From Halopseudomonas salina (lineage in GTDB: Bacteria > Pseudomonadota > Gammaproteobacteria > Pseudomonadales > Pseudomonadaceae), in contig NZ_VTTI01000011.1 in assembly GCF_008641105.1 (NCBI RefSeq), forward strand, positions 62,001-126,000: a DNA stretch of 64,000 bases. The letters are read 5' to 3'. Of this stretch, positions 32,547-43,089 are shown in pieces. The notes under the pieces were generated by a model that was given only the letters and a program-made list of their open reading frames with translations, ran no database searches and was not told where the DNA came from. Within the stretch, counting starts at the first letter, position 1. The number at the start of each line of letters is the position of its first letter. Both the position numbers and the translations under genes were made by a program.

Positions 32547-34436
32547 ATGCTGCAAAAAATGAGGGACAATGCGCAAAGCTGGGTCGCCAAGGTGATCGTA
32601 GGCGTCATTGTGCTGATTTTCGCTTTGACCGGCTGGGAATCCATTAGCCGTTTCGGTAGCAACGATCAGAATGCTGCCGCGGTCAACGGGACAGAAATCA
32701 CCAAGTTCGAGCTGGAGCAAGCCGTCGCACTGCAGCGTCGCCAGCTGGTGCAGCAACTGCAGCAGCTTAACGACAACTTCGACCCCAATATGATTGACGA
32801 TGGGTTACTGCGTCAGTCGGTGCTTGATGGTCTGATCGAGCGAGCGGTGCTGGTCGAGGGGGCTCGGGATTTTGATCTGCGCATTTCAGAGCCCATGATC
32901 GATCAGTTGATCCTCTCCACCCCGGATTTTCAGGTAGAGGGTGAGTTTGATGCCAACCGGTTCGATATTGTCATCCGCAATATGGGGTTGGGTTCACGTC
33001 TGGCGTTTCGCGACCTGGTTCGCCAGGAGTTGTTGCTTGCTCAGTTACGCAATGCATTTGAAGCCACAGCTTTTGCTACCCGGACCGAGCGGCTGCAACT
33101 CGCTCGCCTGGAAGAGCAGACCCGCGATTTCGCCGTAATTGAATTGCCCATCCTGCGTGATGAAATCGATGTGGCCGAAGAGGAAATCGAAACCTATTAC
33201 ACCGCCAATGCAGATCAGTTCATGACCGAAGAACAGGTTGTGCTGGAGGTGCTGGAGCTGTCGCGAAACGACTTCTTCGAGCAGGTAGAAGTCGACGAAC
33301 AGGCTTTGCAGGCCCTGTATGAGCGTGAGATCGGCAACTTGACAGAGCAGCGTCGCGCTTCGCATATCCTCATAGAGGTGACAGACGAGGTCAGCGAAGA
33401 ACAGGCCCTCGAACAGGCGCAAGCTGCTCGGGAGCGACTGGATGCCGGTGAAAAATTTGCCCAACTGGTCGAGGAAGTATCCGACGATATCGGTACCGCT
33501 GCTAGCGGTGGAGACCTGGGCTACACCGTGCGGGGTAGCTTTGATCCGGAGTTTGATGATGCGCTCTTTGCACTGGAAGAGGGCGAGGTGTCTGACCCGG
33601 TTCGCACCAGTTTTGGTTACCACCTGATCAAGCTTACAGGTATGGCTGCGCCGGAAATGCCCAGCCTGGATTCCATGCGCGAAGGGCTGGTGGCGGAGTT
33701 GAAAGCCGAGCAGGTAGAGCGTCGCTACGTCGAGGCTTCCCGTGAGCTGGCCAATCTGTCTTATGAGTCTCCAGACCTTGCCGAACCGGCGCGTGCCCTG
33801 GGACTTGAAGTTGAAACTATCGGCCCGGTCGGCCGCGAAGGTGGTGAAGGTCTGGCAGCCAACCCGCGGGTCATGACTGCTGCTTTTGAGGAGGAGGTCC
33901 TGCAGGACGGCCTGAACAGCCAGCTACTGGAACTCGATGCCGATACTTCCGTAGTGATCAGGGTGAAAGAACACATGCGAGCCAAGCAGCGGCCACTCGA
34001 AGAGGTATCTGCCGATATAGCCGATACCCTGAGTTTCCAGAAAGCCGTAGAGCAAACCCGTGGACAGGCTGAAGAGCTGGTAACGGCCTTGGAGTCCAAT
34101 AGCACAGAGCCTCAGCAAGTGGCCGAGCAGCTCGCTGCTTCCTGGGAAAGCCATGAAGCCATCAACAGGTCCAACAACGAGTTGCCGCAGATGCTGTTGC
34201 GTAATGTCTTCGCCATGCCGCGTCCGTCTGAGGGTGACTCTGTATATGGTCACGCCCGTCAGGCTGACGGCAGTCAGTGGATTGTTGAGCTGCGCGGCGT
34301 AGCTACGCCGGAGTCACTAGAGGCTTCGGCTGAAAGCGACCTTTACAAGCGGTACATTGCTGGGCAGACCGGGCAACAGGATTTCACTGCGCTGCAGGAA
34401 AGCCTTCAAGAGCGGGCTGACGTAGAGCGTTTCTGA
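32547..34436 (+). CDS. ppiD: PpiD periplasmic folding chaperone/peptidyl-prolyl isomerase
   Basis: A 629-residue inner-membrane protein that helps secreted proteins leave the Sec translocon. One N-terminal anchor (about residues 13-35, VAKVIVGVIVLIFALTGW) places the rest in the periplasm. A SurA-like N-domain is followed by a single parvulin domain starting about 265 (RRASHILIEVTD through GDLGYTVRGSFDPEFDDALF to FGYHLIKLTG). The parvulin domain of PpiD is usually catalytically weak. Size is normal for the family. Confidence 0.94.
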   Translation: MLQKMRDNAQSWVAKVIVGVIVLIFALTGWESISRFGSNDQNAAAVNGTEITKFELEQAVALQRRQLVQQLQQLNDNFDPNMIDDGLLRQSVLDGLIERAVLVEGARDFDLRISEPMIDQLILSTPDFQVEGEFDANRFDIVIRNMGLGSRLAFRDLVRQELLLAQLRNAFEATAFATRTERLQLARLEEQTRDFAVIELPILRDEIDVAEEEIETYYTANADQFMTEEQVVLEVLELSRNDFFEQVEVDEQALQALYEREIGNLTEQRRASHILIEVTDEVSEEQALEQAQAARERLDAGEKFAQLVEEVSDDIGTAASGGDLGYTVRGSFDPEFDDALFALEEGEVSDPVRTSFGYHLIKLTGMAAPEMPSLDSMREGLVAELKAEQVERRYVEASRELANLSYESPDLAEPARALGLEVETIGPVGREGGEGLAANPRVMTAAFEEEVLQDGLNSQLLELDADTSVVIRVKEHMRAKQRPLEEVSADIADTLSFQKAVEQTRGQAEELVTALESNSTEPQQVAEQLAASWESHEAINRSNNELPQMLLRNVFAMPRPSEGDSVYGHARQADGSQWIVELRGVATPESLEASAESDLYKRYIAGQTGQQDFTALQESLQERADVERF

Positions 34437-34482
34437 GAATCAAGGCGGTCAATAGCGGCCGCCTACCCGTAAAAGCCTGGCC

Positions 34483-34520
34483 AAAAAAAGCCACTCCTGT
34501 CATGGGAGTGGCTTTTTTTT
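34483..34520. terminator. Intrinsic terminator after ppiD (works on either strand)
   Basis: GCCACTCC (34490-34497) and GGAGTGGC (34505-34512) pair around TGTCAT, with seven A residues before and eight T residues after. Confidence 0.95.
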
Positions 34521-34622
34521 GTTGATTTGACTTGCGCAGAATCCTGCGCTAGCAAATAAAGCTAAAGTTTCAGTACAGAGCTGCGTTAACTTAAGAAGCC
34601 CCTCCTAAAGAGCATCGCTGCC

Positions 34623-36494
34623 ATGTCCATGCATTTGCGCTTCAGTCATAAAATATTGACGGCTGCCTGCCTTGTGGTGGTGTCCGTCTTTCTGGCCTTT
34701 GCAGTCTACAACGATTACATCCAGCGCAAGACATTGCAGGAAAGTCTGCAAACCTACCTTACCGACGCCGGCAGCCTAACCGCCGAAAATATCAGTAACT
34801 GGTTGTCCGGCCGGATTTTACTTATGGAAAGTCTCGCGACCAACCTGGCTGCAGATGACGGCAGTCGTCGGGTTGAATTGCTTGAACAGCGCACTCTGAA
34901 GCAAACCTTCGACTTCAGTTATCTGGGTGAGACTGACGGCAGCTTTACCATGCGACCTGAGTCGGAAATGCCCGCTGACTACGATCCCAGAACCCGGCCC
35001 TGGTACAGTGAAGCTAAAAAGCTGGGTGCTACCACTCTTACCGAACCTTATCTGGATGCAGCCACCGGTGATTTGATTATCACCGTAGCCACGCCTTCGG
35101 GTAGCGGCGTAGTGGGAGGAGACCTGAATCTGCAGAAAGTGTCGGGCATTATCAATGCCCTGGACTTCAACGGCATGGGTCACGCTTTCCTGGTGAGTAG
35201 CAATGGCACTGTGTTGGTCCACCCGGATACCAATTTGCAAATGCAGCGGCTCAGTGACATCTATACCGGGAGCAGTCCTGTTCTCGATAACCGCTTGGCG
35301 GAAGTGGATCTTCAAGGGCATCCACGGTTGGTGACCTTTCTGCCTGTAGTGGGTCTACCGGGTGTCGATTGGTATGTGGGGCTTTCAGTAGACAAGAATG
35401 CGGCATTCGCCAGCCTGACCCGGTTTCGCGTCTCTGCACTGATTGCGTCGCTGGTCGCGATTGTGAGTATTGTTCTGCTCCTGGGGTTGTTGATGCGGTA
35501 TTTGCTGCGACCATTGAAGACGCTGAGCGCGGCATTGGGGGATATTGCCCAGGGTGAAGGTGATCTGACACAGCGACTCCCTGTCACCAGTCAGGACGAA
35601 TTCGGTACCCTGGCTGCTGCATTCAACCAGTTCATCGAGCGTATTCATGCGTCGATCAAGCAGGTTTCCTCCACCAGTGGCGAGCTCAACAGCGTGGCAC
35701 TACGAGTGCTTGATGCCTCGAACTCAAATCTGGCCAGTTCCGATGAGCAATCGAGTCGGACCAACAGCGTGGCCGCGGCCATTAATGAATTGGGCGCTGC
35801 TGCCCAGGAAATCGCCCGCAATGCCGCTGATGCCTCCAGTCAGGCCAGCAAGGCGCGCGGTGGTGCGGAGCAGGGCAGTGCGGTTGTTGCCGAAACAGTT
35901 CAGGCAATGCGCGACCTGTCAGGCAAGATCGACAACGCCAGTGTCAGCATCCAGGCCCTGAATACCAGAACAGCGGATATTGGCAAGATTCTGGATGTCA
36001 TCCAGAGCATTTCGGAGCAAACCAATCTACTTGCGCTGAATGCGGCCATTGAAGCGGCGCGTGCGGGTGAGGCCGGTCGTGGATTTGCTGTTGTGGCTGA
36101 TGAAGTGCGTAATCTGGCGCACCGCACGCAGAGCTCAGCCCGAGAGATCCACGAAATGATCGTTGATTTGCGTGGCGATGCGGCGAGCGCGGTGCAGGCC
36201 ATGGACGAAAGCAAGCGTTTCAGTGAGCACACGGTGACGGTGGCAAGTCAGGCGGGTCAACGGTTGGCCGACATCAGTAGTGGCATTGGTGAGATTGACA
36301 ATATGAACCAGTCAGTAGCTACTGCTACCGAAGAGCAGACTTCGGTCATAGAAAGCCTGAACGTGGATATTACTGATATCAACACACTGAATCAGGAAGG
36401 GGTGGAGAACCTGCAGGCCACTCTGCGCGCCTGTCGCTCTCTGGAGCAACAGGTTGAGCATCTGCAGCAGTTGGTCGGCAGTTTCCGGATCTGA
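34623..36494 (+). CDS. Methyl-accepting chemotaxis protein with dCache amino-acid sensor domain
   Basis: A 623-residue chemoreceptor: TM1 about 10-29, periplasmic dCache domain about 35-270, TM2 about 277-298, HAMP ([20 protein letters not shown]), and a cytoplasmic signalling domain with the hairpin tip [20 protein letters not shown]. The membrane-distal Cache pocket has Tyr120, Arg125, Trp127, Tyr128, Tyr143 and Asp145. Their spacing matches the residues of the amino-acid receptor PctA that hold the ligand's amino and carboxyl groups. The prediction is an amino-acid attractant receptor. No C-terminal CheR pentapeptide is seen. Confidence 0.9.
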   Translation: MSMHLRFSHKILTAACLVVVSVFLAFAVYNDYIQRKTLQESLQTYLTDAGSLTAENISNWLSGRILLMESLATNLAADDGSRRVELLEQRTLKQTFDFSYLGETDGSFTMRPESEMPADYDPRTRPWYSEAKKLGATTLTEPYLDAATGDLIITVATPSGSGVVGGDLNLQKVSGIINALDFNGMGHAFLVSSNGTVLVHPDTNLQMQRLSDIYTGSSPVLDNRLAEVDLQGHPRLVTFLPVVGLPGVDWYVGLSVDKNAAFASLTRFRVSALIASLVAIVSIVLLLGLLMRYLLRPLKTLSAALGDIAQGEGDLTQRLPVTSQDEFGTLAAAFNQFIERIHASIKQVSSTSGELNSVALRVLDASNSNLASSDEQSSRTNSVAAAINELGAAAQEIARNAADASSQASKARGGAEQGSAVVAETVQAMRDLSGKIDNASVSIQALNTRTADIGKILDVIQSISEQTNLLALNAAIEAARAGEAGRGFAVVADEVRNLAHRTQSSAREIHEMIVDLRGDAASAVQAMDESKRFSEHTVTVASQAGQRLADISSGIGEIDNMNQSVATATEEQTSVIESLNVDITDINTLNQEGVENLQATLRACRSLEQQVEHLQQLVGSFRI

Positions 36495-36537
36495 GCAATG
36501 TTCCCGTTACTGACGGCATCAGGGCGCAGACCTGAAA

Positions 36538-36577
36538 CAAAAAAGGCCTGAGTTCGGTAACTTGCCGAGCTCAGGCC
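36538..36577 (-). terminator. Intrinsic terminator of fabI (minus strand)
   Basis: GGCCTGAG at 36545 begins a 16-base arm that pairs with 36562-36577 (two wobbles). On the minus strand the stem is followed by a U-run encoded by the A residues at 36538-36544. Confidence 0.88.
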
Positions 36578-36651
36578 CTGGAGTCAGGCAAACCGCTATT
36601 CTGATGGCTGCTGCAAAAGGGGCCGTCCTCTAGACGACCATCGCAAACGGC

Positions 36652-37446
36652 TCAGTCTTCCAGATTACCCATGGCGGTGATGTTGAAGCCGCCATCCACG
36701 TACATGATTTCACCGGACACGCCGGATGCCAGATCCGAGCACAGGAAAGCGCCGGCGTTACCGACTTCATCTATGGTTACGTTGCGGCGCATCGGGGTCT
36801 GCTTTTCGTTGTGCGAAAGCATCTTGCGGAAGCTCTTGATACCGGATGCAGCCAGGGTGCGGATCGGTCCAGCGGAGATCGCATTGACGCGTGTTCCTTC
36901 CGGGCCCAGGCTGGTGGCCAGATAACGCACGCCGGCTTCGAGGCTAGCCTTGGCCATGCCCATCACGTTGTAGTTCGGCATGGTGCGCTCAGCGCCCAGA
37001 TAGGACAGGGTCAGCAGGCTGCCATTGCGGCCCTTCATCAGTTCACGACCGGCCTTGGCCAGGGCAACGAAGCTGTAGGCGCTGATATCGTGGGCAATAC
37101 GGAAACCCTCGCGTGTAGTCACAGCGGTAAAGTCGCCGTCGAGCTGGTCACCAGGGGCGAAGCCGACCGAATGCACTATGCAATCCAGGCCATCCCATTT
37201 TTTTGCCAGTTGGGCAAATGCCTCTTCGATCTGGGCATCATCCGCCACATCGCAGGGGAAGCACAGCTCGGGCCCTGAGCCCCATTCCGCCGCAAACTTC
37301 TCGACGCGATCCTTGAGCTTGTCATTCTGGTAGGTGAACGCCAGCTCTGCGCCTTCGCGGTGCATTGCCGAAGCGATACCCGAGGCAATGGACAATTTGC
37401 TGGCTACGCCAACGATGAGTACGCGCTTACCGCTTAAAAATCCCAT
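36652..37446 (-). CDS. fabI: Enoyl-[acyl-carrier-protein] reductase (NADH)
   Basis: FabI carries out the last reduction in fatty-acid elongation. The 264-residue protein has the divergent SDR cofactor motif of FabI ([20 protein letters not shown]), [15 protein letters not shown], the Tyr-x6-Lys active site YNVMGMAK near residue 157 and [13 protein letters not shown]. The triclosan-type pocket residues appear standard. It starts 17 bases after the yejF stop, so it is probably the last gene of the peptide transporter operon, as in P. aeruginosa. Confidence 0.96.
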   Translation of the reverse strand: MGFLSGKRVLIVGVASKLSIASGIASAMHREGAELAFTYQNDKLKDRVEKFAAEWGSGPELCFPCDVADDAQIEEAFAQLAKKWDGLDCIVHSVGFAPGDQLDGDFTAVTTREGFRIAHDISAYSFVALAKAGRELMKGRNGSLLTLSYLGAERTMPNYNVMGMAKASLEAGVRYLATSLGPEGTRVNAISAGPIRTLAASGIKSFRKMLSHNEKQTPMRRNVTIDEVGNAGAFLCSDLASGVSGEIMYVDGGFNITAMGNLED

Positions 37447-37463
37447 GCTTGTTTCCTGTTTTT

Positions 37464-39101
37464 CTACTTGGCCTGTGTGTCTTTGGCCGTGTTGACGGAT
37501 ACCGGTCTGGCAAAGGCGGCCTCGAGCAGCTGATGCGTGTATTCATGCTGCGGTGAGGAAAATATCTCCCTGGCCGAACCCTGTTCGACGATTTCACCCT
37601 GACGTATCACCATCAGCTCGTGGCTGAGGGCTCTGACCACTGCCAGGTCATGGCTGATGAACAAGTAACTCAGATTGTGCCTGTGCTGCAGGTCGCGGAG
37701 CAACTCGACTACCTGGCCCTGTACGGTGCGATCAAGCGCCGAGGTGGGCTCATCCAGCAGAATCAGGGATGGTTTGAGTACCAGAGCCCTGGCTATAGCT
37801 ACCCGCTGCCGCTGCCCACCGGAAAACTCGTGGGGGTAGCGGTGGCGGCTGGCAGGCTCCAGACCCACTTCCTGCAGGGCCTGAATAACCATTTTCTCAC
37901 GCTCTTCAGCATTGCCAATGCCGTGGATCTCCAACCCTTCACTGATGATCTGGGCAATCGACATGCGAGGACTGAGGCTGCCGAAAGGATCCTGAAAAAC
38001 CACCTGAAACTGCCGGCGCATCGGCCTTACCGCATTCTGGCTCAAGCCATCCAGACGTTTGCCGTTGCACTCGATCAGGCCCTGGCTTTCCACCAGCCGC
38101 AATAAAGCCAGCCCCAGGGTTGTCTTGCCTGAACCGCTTTCCCCCACAATCCCCAGCGTATGCCCCGTCTTGAGTGTAAATGAGGCATCAGTTACGGCTT
38201 TGACATGATCCACTGTGCGCCGTAGCACACCCTTGCGGATCGGGAACCAGACCCGAAGCTGCTCGGCTCGCAGTATCACCGGTGCATCGGGATTCACCGT
38301 TACCGGATCTCCCGTGGGGTCAGCTGCAATCAGCCGCTGGGTATATTCATGCTGCGGATCGGCAAATAGCCTGGCACATTCATTTTCTTCGACGACACAA
38401 CCCTGGTACATGACACATACCCGATGGGCAATTCTGCGTACCAGGTTCAGGTCGTGGCTGATCAGCAGCAACGCCATACCCAGCTTCTGCTGCAATGATT
38501 TGAGCAGTTCGAGGATTTTCAGCTGTACGGTCACGTCGAGCGCTGTGGTTGGCTCGTCGGCGATCAGCAGCTCGGGCTCATTGGCCAGGGCCATCGCGAT
38601 CATGACCCGCTGGCGTTGGCCACCGGAAAGCTCATGGGGATAGGAGCCCAGACGGCTGGCAGGATCGGGTATGCCAACCAGATCCAGCAATTCCAGGGTT
38701 CGCTCGCGGGCAGCAGCCTTGTTCAGGCCCTTGTGCAATACCAGTACTTCATTGATCTGTCGCTCTACCGTATGCAACGGGTTGAGCGAGCTCATCGGCT
38801 CCTGGAAGATCATCGAAATACGATTGCCACGTACTTGACGTAGTCGCTTTTCGCCAGCCTGCAGCAGGTCCTCGCCCTTGTACAGAATGCGGCCGCTGGG
38901 GTGACGTGCCTGGGGGTAGGGCAGCAGGCGCAATATGGAGTGCGCGGTGACCGATTTGCCGGAACCGCTTTCGCCGACCAGCGCCAGGGTTTCGCCCGGG
39001 CGTATATCGAAGCTGACATCACGCACGGCCATGACTTCTTCATGTTCGCTGGCAAAAGCCACGCTGAGGTTTTCGATCCGAATCAATGGCTGATCTGACA
39101 T
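37464..39101 (-). CDS. yejF: Peptide ABC transporter ATP-binding protein with two ATPase domains (YejF-like)
   Basis: Two complete ABC ATPases in one 545-residue chain. The first has Walker [11 protein letters not shown] and signature LSGGQRQRV; the second has [10 protein letters not shown] and FSGGQRQRV; each is followed by its own Walker B ([12 protein letters not shown] and [12 protein letters not shown]). Such a double ATPase energises the YejB/YejE permease pair. ATG 39101 follows AGGAAA and lies one base after the yejE stop; an in-frame ATG at 39125 inside yejE is not used. Confidence 0.92.
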   Translation of the reverse strand: MSDQPLIRIENLSVAFASEHEEVMAVRDVSFDIRPGETLALVGESGSGKSVTAHSILRLLPYPQARHPSGRILYKGEDLLQAGEKRLRQVRGNRISMIFQEPMSSLNPLHTVERQINEVLVLHKGLNKAAARERTLELLDLVGIPDPASRLGSYPHELSGGQRQRVMIAMALANEPELLIADEPTTALDVTVQLKILELLKSLQQKLGMALLLISHDLNLVRRIAHRVCVMYQGCVVEENECARLFADPQHEYTQRLIAADPTGDPVTVNPDAPVILRAEQLRVWFPIRKGVLRRTVDHVKAVTDASFTLKTGHTLGIVGESGSGKTTLGLALLRLVESQGLIECNGKRLDGLSQNAVRPMRRQFQVVFQDPFGSLSPRMSIAQIISEGLEIHGIGNAEEREKMVIQALQEVGLEPASRHRYPHEFSGGQRQRVAIARALVLKPSLILLDEPTSALDRTVQGQVVELLRDLQHRHNLSYLFISHDLAVVRALSHELMVIRQGEIVEQGSAREIFSSPQHEYTHQLLEAAFARPVSVNTAKDTQAK

Positions 39102-39102
39102 G

Positions 39103-40143
39103 TCATTTCCTGGGGTCGAAGGCATCGCGCAGGGCCTCGCCGATGAACACTAGCAAGCTGAGCATCAGAGACAGCACCACGAAGGCGGTAATGCCCAGCC
39201 AGGGTGCCTGCAGGTTGGCCTTGCCCTGGGCAATGAGCTCGCCCAGTGATGGAGAGCCAGCGGGCAGGCCGAAGCCGAGAAAGTCCAGCGACGTCAGGGT
39301 GATAACGCCGCCGGTGAGAATAAACGGAAAGAACGTCAGGGTTGCGACCATGGCATTGGGCAGAATATGCCGGAACATGATGATCCGGTTGCCTGCTCCC
39401 AGGGCCCGGGCAGCGCGCACGTACTCCAGATTGCGGCCGCGCAGGAATTCGGCGCGGACCACATCAACCAGTGCCATCCACGAGAACAGCAGCATGATGC
39501 CCAGCAGCCACCAGAAATTCGGCTGCACGAAGCTGGCCAGAATGATCAGCAGATAGAGGACTGGCAGCCCGGACCAGACTTCGATGAAACGCTGGCCGAA
39601 CAGGTCGGTACGCCCGCCATAGAAACCCTGTACCGCACCAATAATTACCCCGATGATGGAGCTGAGAATGGTCAGCGTCAGCGCAAAGAGTACCGAAATC
39701 CGGAAGCCGTAGATCACTCTGGCGGCAACATCACGTGCCTGGTCATCGGTGCCCAGCCAGTTATCACCCGAGGGCGGGGCAGGCGCAGGCACCTGGAGGT
39801 CGTAATTGATGGTGTCATAGCTGAAGGGTATGGGTGGCCAGAGCATCCAGCCGTCCCCTTCCTCTTCGATCAGACTGCGAATATAAGGGCTGCGATAATC
39901 GGCAGTGATTGGAAATTCGCCGCCGAATTCGGTTTCGGCATAGCGTTTGATGACCGGGAAATACAACGCGTCCTGATAGCTGACTACCAACGGCTCGTCG
40001 TTGGCAACAAATTCGGCTCCCAGACTCAGCACAAAGAGCACCATGAAAATGTGCAGGGACCACCAGCCTCGGCGGTTGGCCTTGAACAGACCGAACCGGC
40101 GGCGATTGAGCGGGGAGAGCGTAAATCGGAAACTCATGCTCAA
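39103..40143 (-). CDS. yejE: Peptide ABC transporter permease (YejE-like)
   Basis: A 346-residue DppC-type permease. An N-terminal region with one helix and the YejE-specific soluble insert ([39 protein letters not shown]) is followed by about five helices and the EAA loop [21 protein letters not shown], which contacts the ATPase. Its start overlaps yejB by 4 bases. Confidence 0.92.
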   Translation of the reverse strand: MSMSFRFTLSPLNRRRFGLFKANRRGWWSLHIFMVLFVLSLGAEFVANDEPLVVSYQDALYFPVIKRYAETEFGGEFPITADYRSPYIRSLIEEEGDGWMLWPPIPFSYDTINYDLQVPAPAPPSGDNWLGTDDQARDVAARVIYGFRISVLFALTLTILSSIIGVIIGAVQGFYGGRTDLFGQRFIEVWSGLPVLYLLIILASFVQPNFWWLLGIMLLFSWMALVDVVRAEFLRGRNLEYVRAARALGAGNRIIMFRHILPNAMVATLTFFPFILTGGVITLTSLDFLGFGLPAGSPSLGELIAQGKANLQAPWLGITAFVVLSLMLSLLVFIGEALRDAFDPRK

Positions 40144-41213
40144 CCCTCCCGGCTTTCGAAGTCGATGCGCGGATCGACCAGGGTGTAGGTGATATCCCCG
40201 ATCAGTTTCACGATCAGACCCAGCAGAGTGAAGATATACAGCGTGCCGAACATCACCGGGTAGTCCCGGTTGATTGCGGCTTCAAAGCCTAGCAGGCCCA
40301 GGCCGTCCAGGGAAAAGATCACCTCGATCAACAGGGCGCCGGTGAAGAACACGCTGATCAGCGCTGAAGGAAAGCCGGCGATGATCAACAGCATGGCATT
40401 GCGGAATACATGCCCGTAAAGCACACGGCCGGCAGACAGCCCCTTGGCCTTGGCGGTCACCACGTACTGCTTGCCGATCTCATCCAGGAAGCAGTTCTTG
40501 GTCAGCATCGTCAGGGTCGCGAAGCTGCCAATCACCATGGCTGTGATTGGTAATACCAGGTGCCAGGCGTAATCCTTGATCTGCTCCCAGGTACCCAGCT
40601 CTTCGAAATTGTTGGATGTCAGGCCGCGCAAGGGGAACCAGTCGAAATAACTGCCGCCGGCAAATACCACAATCAGCATGATGGCCAGCAAGAAACCCGG
40701 AATCGCGTAGCCGACAATGATTAAAGAGCTGGTCCATATATCGAAGGTCGAGCCGTGGCGTACTGCCTTGCGTATACCCAGGGGGATCGAGATCAGGTAG
40801 GTAATCAGGGTGGTCCAGAGCCCGAGGGAGATGGATACGGGCATTTTCTCGATGATCAGGTCGATCACGCTGGCATCGCGGAAGAAGCTGTCACCAAAAT
40901 CGAAGGTCATGTAACCCTTGATCATCAACCAGAAACGCTCATGGGCGGGCTTGTCGAAACCGTACATGCGTTCGATCTCGGCGATGATATCCGGGTCCAG
41001 TCCCTGTGCGCCGCGGTAGGTACTGCCGCTGGCTACCTCGCCCTGCATACTGCCGGAGATACGACTGGTGGCGCCCTCAAAACCCTCCAGATTGGCGATC
41101 ATTTGTTCGACCGGTCCGCCGGGGGCAGCCTGGATGATCAGAAAGTTGATCAGCAGGATGCCGAACAGCGTCGGAATAATCAGCAACAGACGGCGAACAA
41201 TATAAGCCAGCAT
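40140..41213 (-). CDS. yejB: Peptide ABC transporter permease (YejB-like)
   Basis: A 357-residue DppB-type permease beginning [28 protein letters not shown], with six predicted helices, a large periplasmic loop after the first (containing [20 protein letters not shown]), and the EAA motif [22 protein letters not shown]. It starts 2 bases after the stop of the adjacent binding-protein gene and ends overlapping yejE. Confidence 0.92.
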   Translation of the reverse strand: MLAYIVRRLLLIIPTLFGILLINFLIIQAAPGGPVEQMIANLEGFEGATSRISGSMQGEVASGSTYRGAQGLDPDIIAEIERMYGFDKPAHERFWLMIKGYMTFDFGDSFFRDASVIDLIIEKMPVSISLGLWTTLITYLISIPLGIRKAVRHGSTFDIWTSSLIIVGYAIPGFLLAIMLIVVFAGGSYFDWFPLRGLTSNNFEELGTWEQIKDYAWHLVLPITAMVIGSFATLTMLTKNCFLDEIGKQYVVTAKAKGLSAGRVLYGHVFRNAMLLIIAGFPSALISVFFTGALLIEVIFSLDGLGLLGFEAAINRDYPVMFGTLYIFTLLGLIVKLIGDITYTLVDPRIDFESREG

Positions 41214-41215
41214 GC

Positions 41216-43057
41216 TCAGTCTTCCTGGACGGTGACGGGGGCGGGCTTGCCTTTCAGGGCGGTTGCTTTATCGGCATCCACCCACCAGGTATAGAGTCCG
41301 AGATCGTAGCGGGGTGAGGTCTCGGGGTGAGCGAACTTGTCCCAATGGGCTACGCGATACACTGTGGTGTGGAAATTGGGCACCACATAATGTCCTGCAA
41401 GCAATACTCGATCCAGGGCGCGGGTGTGATTGATCAGCGATTCCCGGGAGTCCGCCCGTATGAGCCCTTCTACCAGGGCATCCACTGCGGGATCCTGCAA
41501 CCCCATCAGATTGCGGCTACCCGGATTATCGGCACTGGATGAATGCCAGTAATCAAGCTGTTCATTGCCGGGAGAGTTGGATTGGCCGAAGCCGGTCACG
41601 ACCATATCAAAGTCCCGCGAGCGTAGCCGGTTGATGTATTGCGAGACATCTACCCGGCGCAGGGTCAGTTCGATACCCAGGGACGCAAGATTGCGCTTGT
41701 AGGGTAGCAGTACTCGCTCGAAGTCGGCCTGGGCAATCAGGAACTCGAACTTCAGGTGCTCGCCAGCTTCATTGACCAGACGATCGTCGACTATTTTCCA
41801 GCCGGCCTCCTGCAGCAGGCTGTAGGCTTCACGCATCTGTTCCCGGATGATCCCGCTGCCGTCGGTTTTGGGTGGGCTGTACGCCTGCGCAAATACCGCT
41901 GCTGGTACATGCTCTCGCCAGGGTTCGAGCAGGGCTAGCTCCCCTGGCCCCGGCAGGCCGCTGGCCCCAAGTTCGGAGTTGTCGAAAAAGCTGTCAGTGC
42001 GGGTGTAGGCGTTATGGAACAGCGCCGAATTGGACCACTCGAAATCGAACAGCAGGCTGATCGCCTCGCGGACCCTGTGATCTTCAAACATGGGTCTGCG
42101 GACGTTGAATACAAAACCCTGCATCCCCTGAACGTTCAGATTGGGTATCTCTTCCTTGATGATTGCACCCTCGCGCAGGGCAGGGCTGTCGTAGCCGGTG
42201 GCCCAGTTCTTGGCACTGACCTCCTGGTTGAGGTCGAATTGGCCAGCCTTGAAGGCTTCCAGTGCAACACCGGTGTCGCGGTAGTAATCAACAATCACGC
42301 GATCAAAATTATAAAAACCCTTTTGCACAGGCAAGTCCGCTGCCCAGTAATCGCTCACCCGTTCATAGGTTATGTTGCGGCCACCGCTCACGTTGCTGAT
42401 TCGATAGGGGCCACTGCCCAGGGGCGGTTCAAGCGTGGTCTTGGAAAAGTCTCGCTCGGCCCAGTAATGAGCGGGTAGTACTGGCAGCTGACCGAGTACC
42501 AGGGGTAACTCCCGGTTCTCGCCATCGTGAAAGTGAAAGGTGACGCTCAGGTCCGAGTCGGCCACCACTTCTTTAACGCCACCGTAATACGCTTTATAAA
42601 AGGGTGCGCCCTGTTCGATCAGGGTATTGAAGGTAAAGACGACATCTGCGGCAGTAACGGCCTTGCCATCGTGAAAGCGTGCCTCGGGGCGCAGGTGAAA
42701 GCGTACCCAGGTGTTGTCTTCTGCCCGTTCGATACGCTCTGCTATCAGACCGTATTCGGTAAAGGGCTCATCCAGGGCATGAAAAGTCAGGGTGTTGTAG
42801 ATCAGAGATAACTGATCAGCGCTTGCCCCACGGCTGATGAAGCCATTCAGCGAATCAAAGCTGCCAAAGCCCGATAACCGCAGAGTACCCCCCTTGGGGG
42901 CGTCGGGGTTGACGTAGGCGAAGTGGCTGAAGTCTTCGGCATAGGCCGGGGGCTCAGCGTACAGAGTCAGAGCGTGATCGCCAGCAGTTGCTGCAATAGC
43001 CGCAGCTGCCTGAACGAGCAGGGTTAATCCACAAAACAGCTTGTTGGTTAAAGACAT
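41216..43057 (-). CDS. Periplasmic peptide-binding protein of the yej transporter, copy 2
   Basis: A 613-residue family 5 extracellular solute-binding protein. The Sec signal peptide covers about residues 1-24 ([19 protein letters not shown]). The mature part starts [31 protein letters not shown] and has [19 protein letters not shown]. The ATG at 43057 has AAGG 7 bases upstream. It lies 32 bases after the first binding protein and shares only moderate identity with it, so the transporter probably has two ligand ranges. YejA homologues import peptides such as microcin C in enteric bacteria; the natural ligand here is unknown. Confidence 0.9.
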   Translation of the reverse strand: MSLTNKLFCGLTLLVQAAAAIAATAGDHALTLYAEPPAYAEDFSHFAYVNPDAPKGGTLRLSGFGSFDSLNGFISRGASADQLSLIYNTLTFHALDEPFTEYGLIAERIERAEDNTWVRFHLRPEARFHDGKAVTAADVVFTFNTLIEQGAPFYKAYYGGVKEVVADSDLSVTFHFHDGENRELPLVLGQLPVLPAHYWAERDFSKTTLEPPLGSGPYRISNVSGGRNITYERVSDYWAADLPVQKGFYNFDRVIVDYYRDTGVALEAFKAGQFDLNQEVSAKNWATGYDSPALREGAIIKEEIPNLNVQGMQGFVFNVRRPMFEDHRVREAISLLFDFEWSNSALFHNAYTRTDSFFDNSELGASGLPGPGELALLEPWREHVPAAVFAQAYSPPKTDGSGIIREQMREAYSLLQEAGWKIVDDRLVNEAGEHLKFEFLIAQADFERVLLPYKRNLASLGIELTLRRVDVSQYINRLRSRDFDMVVTGFGQSNSPGNEQLDYWHSSSADNPGSRNLMGLQDPAVDALVEGLIRADSRESLINHTRALDRVLLAGHYVVPNFHTTVYRVAHWDKFAHPETSPRYDLGLYTWWVDADKATALKGKPAPVTVQED

Positions 43058-43089
43058 CAGGTGACCTTGTTGTTCTATTGCAAGTTGTC

